Assembly: GCA_009781125.1 (NCBI GenBank)
Contig: WQYS01000165.1
Location: 1 to 5,931, forward strand
Direction of reading: 5' to 3'
DNA length: 5,931 nt
DNA from: Acidobacteriaceae bacterium
Lineage (GTDB): Bacteria > Acidobacteriota > Terriglobia > Terriglobales > Acidobacteriaceae
Below are positions 1 through 5,262 of this stretch, in pieces (the stretch's first letter is position 1; each line of letters begins with the position of its first letter). Made by a program: the position numbers and the translations under genes. A model generated the notes under the pieces. It was not told the origin of the DNA. It did no database searches and was given only the letters and a program-made list of their open reading frames with translations.

Positions 1-755
1 ATCCGTCTCCACGCCATGTCGCTGATGTGCAGCAGTCCATCGATGCCGCCGAGATCGACGAAAGCGCCATAGCTGGTGAGGCTGCGCACCGTGCCGCTAA
101 CGATGTCTCCGGGGCGTATCTCCGAATACCGCTTCTGCAACTGCTCGCGCGCTGCGGCCTCAAGAATGGCGCGGCGGTCAACAACTACATCCTCGTCGGC
201 CACATCCAGCTTGACGATGCGGCAGGTGATCTCCTGCCCTACGAGCTGCTCCAGCTCCGCCGCATCGCGGGTGCCGCTGCGCGAGGCTGGCATGAAGGCG
301 CGCACGCCCAGGTCAACAGAGACGCCGCCTTTGATCACAGCCGTAACCGTCCCCACGACTGCGGACTGCTCGGCAAATGCCTTCTCCAGAGACGCCCAAT
401 CAACAGGCTGCACCACCTTCGCCAACGAGAGCGCGTAGTAACGGTCCTCGGTACGGCCTTTTATCGACACAGAAAGTCTGTCGCCCGGCGAGACGCTCTC
501 CGCGTTATCTTTGAACTCAGTTCTCGGCAATGCGCCCTCGAACTTGCGGCCAATATCGACGAACACGAGGTCGGCAGAGATCGACACCACCACACCTTCG
601 AGCTGCGCGGACTCAGACTTTGAGCGTGCGGCGTTCTGCTTCTCGAACTGCGAGAGAAGAGAGCCGAAGGACTCCATAGACTCCGGAGAGCTCTCCGAGG
701 TTTGGGAAGAGGCGTCGAGGGGTTGCAGGTGATCCTGGGTTTCGGGGTTTTCCAT
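1..755 (-). CDS. rpsA: 30S ribosomal protein S1 / S1 RNA-binding domain protein (N-terminal part, cut by window edge)
   Basis: 251 codons are visible before the gene runs off the left edge. Residues 1-50 are a hydrophilic Ser/Glu/Pro-rich lead. Residues ~51-115 form a first S1 (OB-fold) repeat (LEGVVVSISADLVFVDIG), ~131-195 a second (VVGTVTAVIKGGVSVDLG, then RAFMPAS), and from ~214 a third with the hallmark SYGAFVDLGGIDGLLHISD. This tandem arrangement is that of ribosomal S1, which binds mRNA and helps the 30S subunit initiate on structured or poorly marked messages; the total number of repeats cannot be seen. The start is ATG at 755, with an in-frame TAG four codons further upstream. No Shine-Dalgarno sequence precedes it. 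An alternative ATG at 677 (residue 27, MESFGSLL) matches the position where E. coli S1 begins (MTESFAQL). It follows a tRNA-Thr gene with no terminator between. A paralogous S1-domain protein rather than the ribosomal one remains possible. Confidence 0.85.
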   Translation of the reverse strand, partial: MENPETQDHLQPLDASSQTSESSPESMESFGSLLSQFEKQNAARSKSESAQLEGVVVSISADLVFVDIGRKFEGALPRTEFKDNAESVSPGDRLSVSIKGRTEDRYYALSLAKVVQPVDWASLEKAFAEQSAVVGTVTAVIKGGVSVDLGVRAFMPASRSGTRDAAELEQLVGQEITCRIVKLDVADEDVVVDRRAILEAAAREQLQKRYSEIRPGDIVSGTVRSLTSYGAFVDLGGIDGLLHISDMAWRR

Positions 756-874
756 AGCGATTGTTATCTATTTTAGACGCAGAGACGGCGGAACGCAGGA
801 TGTCCTGCGCCAGGTTACTCGGTTCTGGCGCTATGAAAAAGCTGCGGATAGCTATCTGAAATAAGAAGGAAGGG
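756..874 (-). promoter_or_regulatory. Structured leader of the S1 gene: two overlapping hairpins, no Shine-Dalgarno
   Basis: Reading along the minus strand, a 7-bp perfect stem (arms 831-825 and 813-807, GCGCCAG/CTGGCGC, 11-nt loop) is followed by a second stem (arms 809-803 and 800-794, CGCAGGA/TCCTGCG). They share three bases (807-809), so the two full stems compete. The last arm ends 38 nt before the ATG. Neither stem is followed by a U tract, so they do not look like terminators. The stretch just before the start codon is AU-rich and carries no GGAGG-like element. A TAAAAT -10-like hexamer lies at 770-775 but has no convincing -35. S1 genes in E. coli are known to have a hairpin-rich, SD-poor leader used for autoregulation. 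That this leader works in the same way is inference. Confidence 0.4.
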
Positions 875-950
875 TGGAGCCGACGAACGGACTTGAACCG
901 TTGACCTGCTGATTACGAATCAGCTGCTCTACCAACTGAGCTACGTCGGC
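875..950 (-). tRNA. tRNA-Thr, anticodon CGU (reads ACG), CCA encoded
   Basis: The minus strand folds into a complete cloverleaf of 76 nt. The acceptor stem is GCCGACG (950-944) paired with CGTCGGC (885-879). The D arm is GCTC/GAGC with loop AGTTGGTA. The anticodon stem is GCTGA/TCAGC with loop TTCGTAA. The variable loop is AGGTC, and the T arm is AACGG/CCGTT with loop TTCAAGT. The anticodon CGT is at 917-915, giving threonine. The discriminator is T (878) and the CCA end is encoded at 877-875. All stems pair perfectly. It sits 38 bp after the stop of the TonB receptor gene and 119 bp before the S1 start codon, all on the same strand. Confidence 0.97.
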
Positions 951-959
951 GCTCTGTTC

Positions 960-988
960 ATTCTAGCGGTTGCGGCATAAGCTGACAA
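960..988 (-). promoter_or_regulatory. Sigma-70-type promoter of the tRNA-Thr gene
   Basis: The minus strand shows TTGTCA (988-983) and TAGAAT (965-960) separated by exactly 17 bp. Both boxes are one base from consensus. The -10 box ends 9 nt before the tRNA 5' end, so transcription should start within a couple of bases of the mature tRNA. The -35 box begins directly after the stop codon of the TonB receptor gene (989-991). With no terminator after the tRNA, this promoter could also transcribe the S1 gene. Confidence 0.8.
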
Positions 989-3385
989 CTAGTCCCCGAA
1001 GCGGAAATGAATGCTGAATCGCACTTGAAACGGTTCCACGGGGTGGAAAACGTCCGTGAATGCCGATGCGGATGTGGGCGTTATTCGAGACTCATAGGCA
1101 TAGTCGATGTCGTGATCGCGGCGGTTCAGCATGTTCAGGAACTCGGCTGAAACGCCCCACGTCTTATTAATCTGATAATCGACCCCTCCGTTGACCAGCG
1201 CTGTCGCCCGGGAGCGGAAGATTCCGTCGGAGGTCAGATCGCGCGGACCAAAGTAGCGCAGGCGCAGACTTCCCGAAAAACCTTTAAGGTCGTGCAGCGT
1301 GGCGCCCGAGGCAATCACAAGCCCAACCGCTTCAGGCACGCGCCTGCCGCCTGGACTGTCCGGCGCGGCATCGTCTCCGTCAATCTCGGCAAACAGGGCC
1401 TTGGAGTTCGCCATGTCAAAATCAAAGGCCAGATGTTGCAGCGGAGTGTAGAAGTTCGCCCACTCGATGCCGTAGCGGTCGCTCGGCTGCCGCGAAGCGA
1501 CCGTGCCTCCGGTGTCGCCATCCTGCTGCAGCTCGGAGGCGCTGTGCAGATACCAGAGCGAAACCGTGCTTTGCAGATGCGAAACCGCCAGCGTGCGCAT
1601 GCCAACCTCCGCGCCCTTGGTTGGGATCAGCGCAGGAATCGGCGTAGCAGGCGTATTGGGGTAAGGATTGTTTGCCGAAACCGGTTCGACCGTCTGCGTC
1701 GCGCCGCGCGCGTCGTTGCTGTGAAAGCTGAATCCGCCCTGCACGTAGAATTCGGTGCTGGACCACGGGCCGAAGATCAAGCTCAGCCTGGGACTTGGCA
1801 AAGCCTTGGTGGCCGTTCCGCAGTTGGCCGCCGTAATCAGGCTGGTGACGCCGAAGTGCTGCACGTCGCCACGCAGAGCCGCGACGGTACGGAATCTCGC
1901 CGCCCACTGAGTTTTGTTCTCGACATAGACGCCCACCTGCGTGGCCGTAAAGCGATCCTCCTGCGTGGCCGCGGGCAGAGTGTTGCCGGTGGAGAGATCG
2001 GTTTTGTCCACGCGCGCGCGATCTTCCGTCTGGTAAAGACCGTTGTGAATCCAGTCGTTGCGGAACTGCAATCCGAAGGTGTTTTCCATCCTGCGGCCAA
2101 GCCATTGGCTGAAGATCGTGTGGCGCGCGTCCACGCCGCTTGCCCAGCGCCTGTCCTTCTGTTCGAACTGATCGCCGCGATTGGGGTCGGTCAGAAAGTA
2201 AGTGTAGTTTGAAAAAAGATCAAGATCGTAATAGAACCCGTAGGCCCTGAGACTGTTCAGCGAATTCACGCTCAGGCGATGCCATTCCGCCTGCAAGCTG
2301 TAACGCTGAGAGTTGCCGCCACCAGCCGGATCCAGAGTTCCATAGAAACCCACCAGAGGCACGGCGTTGCTTGCGATCTGATCGCTTGAGTTCCATCTCC
2401 CGTGATAGCCGCGAGCCGTGGCGCTGAAGCCGTGGCCGTCTCCGCCATGGCTGTAGGTCAGCAGGCCGTTGAACTTGTAATAGTTGTCCGGGTGCTCCCA
2501 TGGACCGTCGTCATGGTACGCCTCTCCGCCGTACAGCAAGGCGCCTGCGCCGAGTTTTCGCGATGCTCCGAAGACAGTCCGCCCGAATCCATACATGCCG
2601 CCTTCGACAGTAAAGAAGTTATGGGGCAATGTCTTGAAAAACACCACGCTGGCCGACCCTGCCGAACCGTAGTTACCGACATCCGCCGAATACGGGCCTT
2701 TCTGGAAGTCCACCCGCTCTACGAACTCCGGCATGACGGTGTTCATGTCCGCGTATCCCTCGCCGTGCGCGTGCGACGGCAGGTTCAGCGGCATGCCGTC
2801 GAGGAAGATGGCGAAGTCCGTGCCGTGGTCGAGATTGAAACCGCGAAGAAAGATTTGATTGGCCTTTCCGCCGCCAGCGTGCTGCGTGATGATGACGCCG
2901 GGGACCGTCTCCAGCACCTCTCCGGAACGAAGAAGCGGACGGTCTTGAATCTCCGTTGCGCCCACCGTCCCCTGAGTAGCGGAGTTGGCGACTCCGATGA
3001 GGCTGTCCTCCCGGCCCTGCACCTCTACAGTGGTGTTTACGGGCCTCACGTTCAGAGCGATGCGCAGCGAAGATGGCGCTTCGGCGCTTCCTAAGGCAAG
3101 GGAGACTTCTTTGCTTTCAAAACCAGGACTGGACACTACGAGCAGGTAACTGCCCGCCGGGAGGCCGGTAAACGTGAAGGAGCCGCTCGCATCCGATTGT
3201 GCTGTTGTTTGCACTGCGCCGTTCGCGCTTCGGACCTGCACGGTAGCTCCGCCGATCACTGCGCCGGAGGTGTCAACGATAGTTCCTGCAACCTTCTGTT
3301 GCGCGCTCACAGCCGCGGCCAGGCATAGAAACACAAAGAAAACCGCAAGCAACCTGCTGGCCGCGGGCGCTTTGCGTTGTTCCAT
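989..3385 (-). CDS. TonB-dependent outer-membrane receptor with N-terminal regulatory-like domain, probable nickel-complex receptor
   Basis: With the ATG at 3385 the protein is 798 aa and opens with a classical signal peptide of ~28 residues: MEQRK, a hydrophobic core LLAVFFVFLCLAAA, and cleavage after VSA. The same frame extends upstream to an ATG at 3427 and a GTG at 3436, but those starts give a long charged n-region and have no ribosome binding site. The chosen start has only a GGAAG touching the ATG, so the start is uncertain. Residues ~30-105 form a CarboxypepD_reg-type Ig fold (VAGTIVDTSGAVIGGATV, then GSFTFTGLPAGSYLL). NTTVEVQGRED at ~117-127 may be the TonB box. The plug covers ~145-255 (SGEVLETVPGV, IFLRGFNLDHG, IFLDGMPLN, VERVDFQKGPYSA), and a ~540-residue beta-barrel ends in FSIHFRFGD. 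Such receptors import metal chelates or other scarce solutes using TonB energy. The gene lies directly behind nikR, and the plug is rich in His/Asp/Met (LDHGTDF, SHAHGEGYADM), so nickel is the inferred cargo. Substrate certainty is moderate. Confidence 0.9.
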   Translation of the reverse strand: MEQRKAPAASRLLAVFFVFLCLAAAVSAQQKVAGTIVDTSGAVIGGATVQVRSANGAVQTTAQSDASGSFTFTGLPAGSYLLVVSSPGFESKEVSLALGSAEAPSSLRIALNVRPVNTTVEVQGREDSLIGVANSATQGTVGATEIQDRPLLRSGEVLETVPGVIITQHAGGGKANQIFLRGFNLDHGTDFAIFLDGMPLNLPSHAHGEGYADMNTVMPEFVERVDFQKGPYSADVGNYGSAGSASVVFFKTLPHNFFTVEGGMYGFGRTVFGASRKLGAGALLYGGEAYHDDGPWEHPDNYYKFNGLLTYSHGGDGHGFSATARGYHGRWNSSDQIASNAVPLVGFYGTLDPAGGGNSQRYSLQAEWHRLSVNSLNSLRAYGFYYDLDLFSNYTYFLTDPNRGDQFEQKDRRWASGVDARHTIFSQWLGRRMENTFGLQFRNDWIHNGLYQTEDRARVDKTDLSTGNTLPAATQEDRFTATQVGVYVENKTQWAARFRTVAALRGDVQHFGVTSLITAANCGTATKALPSPRLSLIFGPWSSTEFYVQGGFSFHSNDARGATQTVEPVSANNPYPNTPATPIPALIPTKGAEVGMRTLAVSHLQSTVSLWYLHSASELQQDGDTGGTVASRQPSDRYGIEWANFYTPLQHLAFDFDMANSKALFAEIDGDDAAPDSPGGRRVPEAVGLVIASGATLHDLKGFSGSLRLRYFGPRDLTSDGIFRSRATALVNGGVDYQINKTWGVSAEFLNMLNRRDHDIDYAYESRITPTSASAFTDVFHPVEPFQVRFSIHFRFGD

Positions 3386-3434
3386 CTTCCATTTTCTAGA
3401 GAGTTCCACCAGAATTAATGTTCTCATTTGTAAC

Positions 3435-3457
3435 ACGAATACACAAATCGTATGCGT
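3435..3457. promoter_or_regulatory. Imperfect 23-bp inverted repeat, candidate metalloregulator (NikR) operator
   Basis: On the plus strand ACGAATAC (3435-3442) and GTATGCGT (3450-3457) are inverted copies with 7 of 8 positions matching, separated by 7 bp. The repeat lies between the nikR stop codon (3512) and the receptor start (3385). Symmetric DNA is what a tetrameric ribbon-helix-helix repressor such as NikR binds. The GTATG half resembles the E. coli NikR half-site GTATGA, but the arms here point outward and the spacing differs, so the link to NikR is inference. Confidence 0.4.
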
Positions 3458-3511
3458 AAAAGTTTTAGATAAATCGTGCTACGAATCCGCCGAATATCGA
3501 CGGTCTGTTCT

Positions 3512-3925
3512 TTAGAGATGCTTGCCGGTCGTGGTCATCACCAGCTTGCCGTGCTTGACGCCCTTGAGGCTGAGCATGTGATCGGCCATGTGCTTGACCT
3601 CACCTGCCGGGCCTTTCATGATTACGACCTCGAAACAGTTCTTCGCATCCAGATGGACGTGTGTTGCAGCCAATACGTTGCCATGATGGTGGTGCTGCGC
3701 CTCCGTAAGTTTGTGCGAGAGGTCCGGACGATGGTGATCGTAGATCATCGAAAGCGTCGCAACGACCTGTTTATTGCCGTTCACCTCTTCCGTCACCAGA
3801 GTGTTGCGAATGAGATCGCGCAGAGCCTCCGAGCGATTCTCATAACCCCGCTTCGCAATCAGCCTGTCGAACTTCTCCAGCAGGTCCTGCTCAATCGAAA
3901 CGCCAGTTCTGACCAGTTCAGCCAT
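3512..3925 (-). CDS. nikR: Nickel-responsive transcriptional regulator NikR
   Basis: A full-length 137-aa protein, the usual size for the family. Residues 1-45 are the ribbon-helix-helix DNA-binding domain: strand LVRTGVSI, helix EQDLLEKFDRLIAKRGY, then the diagnostic NRSEALRDLIR. Residues ~53-137 are the ACT-like nickel-binding and tetramerisation domain. The square-planar nickel ligands known from E. coli (H76, H87, H89, C95) correspond by spacing to H78, H89, H91 and C97, within QHHHH, THVHL and NCFEV, so all are kept. NikR binds DNA when loaded with Ni(II) and typically represses nickel uptake genes. The ATG at 3925 is preceded by GAGGAG (3938-3933) at 7 nt, an excellent ribosome binding site. 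The gene is insulated from the efflux genes upstream by a terminator and has its own promoter. The next gene on the same strand is the TonB receptor, its likely target. Confidence 0.96.
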   Translation of the reverse strand: MAELVRTGVSIEQDLLEKFDRLIAKRGYENRSEALRDLIRNTLVTEEVNGNKQVVATLSMIYDHHRPDLSHKLTEAQHHHHGNVLAATHVHLDAKNCFEVVIMKGPAGEVKHMADHMLSLKGVKHGKLVMTTTGKHL

Positions 3926-3948
3926 TGCAATTCTCCTCGATGTGACTC

Positions 3949-3976
3949 ATTTTACCGAAGGCTCCCGCTGCAACAA
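3949..3976 (-). promoter_or_regulatory. Probable promoter of nikR
   Basis: On the minus strand TTGTTG (3976-3971) and TAAAAT (3954-3949) are 16 bp apart, followed within 24 nt by the nikR ATG and its GAGGAG. The -35 box starts one base beyond the foot of the upstream terminator hairpin. No clear palindrome overlaps it, so autoregulation is not evident. Confidence 0.55.
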
Positions 3977-3977
3977 C

Positions 3978-4002
3978 AAACCCGCCTCAAAAAGGCGGGT
4001 TT
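3978..4002 (-). terminator. Intrinsic terminator of the efflux operon
   Basis: A perfect 10-bp stem (AAACCCGCCT at 3978-3987 with AGGCGGGTTT at 3993-4002) closes a 5-nt loop. It begins 22 nt after the stop codon of the membrane fusion protein gene. On the minus strand the RNA continues UUU GUUGUUG, a moderate U-rich tail. The hairpin separates the efflux operon from nikR. Confidence 0.85.
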
Positions 4003-4024
4003 GCCGGCAATCTATGCAGCAGAA

Positions 4025-5260
4025 CTATCTCACCCTGACGACCGGAGTCACTGAAAATCCCGGGCGCAGCTTGCGATCGCTGTTTTCCTTCTCCAGGTTG
4101 GTGAAGTCGATGCGCACGGGAATGCGCTGCACCACCTTCACGTAATTTCCCGTAGCATTCTCGGGCGGAAACAGCGAGAGACGCGAGCCGGTCGCGCCGC
4201 CGATCTGAGTCACCACACCTATGAACTTTTTCCCGTCCAGCGCATCGACCTTGATGGTAACGCTCTGGCCTTTGCGCATGCGATCAATCTGCGTCTCCTT
4301 GAAGTTCGCCGTCACCCAGAGATTGGTCACCGGAATGATCGTCAGCAGGTCCTGTCCGGCCATGAGATTCTGCCCCACCTGCACGTTCTTCTTGTTCACG
4401 ATTCCGTCCACGGGAGCCTTGATCGTCGTATAGCTAAGGTTCAGCTTTGCCTGATCGACCATCGCCTGTGCCCGCTGCACGTCGGCCACGGCAGCCTCAG
4501 CGCGGGCCTCCTGCACCTGCACCTGGCCGGGCGCGTTCTTCACGGCCTGATCCGCCTGCGAGCGCACCATGTCCAGCCGGTGCTGAGCCTGACGAGCGGC
4601 CTCCTGCTGCGCCGTCAGTTGCGACTCCGCCTCAGCCACTGCTGCGCGGTTCGCGTCCGCCTGCGCTACGGCGGCGTCGAACTGCTGCTTCGAGATGACA
4701 TCCTTCTCGACCAGCGGCTTGTAGCGCTCCACGTCGAGATTCGATTTAACCGCATTGGCCTTGGCCTGATCGACGCGCGCACGCGCCGCAGCGACCTGCT
4801 TCTGCGCCTGGGCCACGGCTGCCGTTGCGCCCTCCATGTCGGCTCCGGTAGCGGCGATGTTGGTATGAACATCGACGGTAGTGATGGGCACGTTCACGTG
4901 AGCCTGCACGGCAGCGGCCTTGGCAGCGGCTAGATTGGCCTGGGCCTGATCCAGAGCCACCTGATAGTCAGCCGGGTCGATCTCGGCAAGAATGTCACCG
5001 GCCTTGACCACCTGGTTGTCTTCCACCGAAACCTTGATGACATGGCCGTTGATGCGCGAGCTTACCTGATACAGATCGCCATCCACCTGCGCGTCGTCGG
5101 TGTCCTCAGTAAACGTCGAGTACCAGTAAAAGATGCCCGCGCCGATGGCCAGCACCGCGATCACTGCAATCACAATCCATCTGCGGCTGGGCTTCTTCTC
5201 TTCAGACTCTTCGATAGCCGGTTCGTTCTGTTGATACGTCTTCTCTGCTTGCTCTGGCAA
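4025..5260 (-). CDS. HlyD/EmrA-family membrane fusion (periplasmic adaptor) protein of a multidrug efflux pump
   Basis: 411 aa. Residues 1-27 are a charged cytoplasmic tail and ~28-48 a single membrane anchor (WIVIAVIAVLAIGAGIFYWY). DAQVDG and the first lipoyl half follow (~57-95, ISSRINGHV-like stretch ending VKAGDILAEIDP). A long Ala/Gln-rich coiled-coil hairpin spans ~98-275, and the second lipoyl half is TTIKAPVDGIVNKKNVQVGQ (~278-297). The beta-barrel domain carries ANFKETQIDRMRKGQ and the EmrA-type PPENATGNYVKVVQRIPVRI (~365-384). The protein bridges an inner-membrane MFS pump to a TolC channel. The start is TTG at 5260, with GGAGG 9 nt upstream lying inside the last codons of the TolC-type gene; no in-frame ATG is available nearby. 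The stop-to-start gap is 2 nt, so translation is probably coupled. No pump gene follows: a terminator does. The coiled coil contains a non-heptad stretch (~121-141, NVPITTVDVHTN). Confidence 0.93.
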   Translation of the reverse strand: MPEQAEKTYQQNEPAIEESEEKKPSRRWIVIAVIAVLAIGAGIFYWYSTFTEDTDDAQVDGDLYQVSSRINGHVIKVSVEDNQVVKAGDILAEIDPADYQVALDQAQANLAAAKAAAVQAHVNVPITTVDVHTNIAATGADMEGATAAVAQAQKQVAAARARVDQAKANAVKSNLDVERYKPLVEKDVISKQQFDAAVAQADANRAAVAEAESQLTAQQEAARQAQHRLDMVRSQADQAVKNAPGQVQVQEARAEAAVADVQRAQAMVDQAKLNLSYTTIKAPVDGIVNKKNVQVGQNLMAGQDLLTIIPVTNLWVTANFKETQIDRMRKGQSVTIKVDALDGKKFIGVVTQIGGATGSRLSLFPPENATGNYVKVVQRIPVRIDFTNLEKENSDRKLRPGFSVTPVVRVR

Positions 5261-5262
5261 AG

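Noticed and set aside
27..623. A 198-codon plus-strand open frame
   Set aside because: It lies antisense to the S1 repeats, which are unmistakable on the minus strand; its own translation matches nothing I know.
770..775. TAAAAT (minus strand) as a -10 box for the S1 gene giving a nearly leaderless mRNA
   Set aside because: No -35-like hexamer occurs at 16-18 bp spacing; kept only as a possibility in the leader entry.
847..856. 10-bp palindrome GATAGCTATC after the tRNA as a terminator
   Set aside because: A loopless perfect palindrome of this size with no following U tract is not a credible intrinsic terminator.
1292..2212. A 306-codon plus-strand open frame antisense to the TonB receptor gene
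   Set aside because: Its translation is Arg/Ala-rich with no recognisable domain, and the opposite strand carries a clear receptor with signal peptide, plug and barrel. It is a GC-driven shadow.
2402..3094. A 230-codon plus-strand open frame antisense to the plug and barrel start
   Set aside because: Low-complexity Arg/Val-rich translation and no ribosome binding site of note; a shadow of the receptor gene.
3409..3436. A complete Geobacter-type NikR site (GTGTTAC-N13/14-GTAACAC) starting at the GTGTTAC
   Set aside because: The sequence 13-14 bp downstream on the minus strand does not resemble GTAACAC, so only a half-site is present.
3476..4054. A 192-codon plus-strand open frame crossing nikR
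   Set aside because: It runs through both the nikR coding region and the strong terminator hairpin, which a real gene would not be expected to do.
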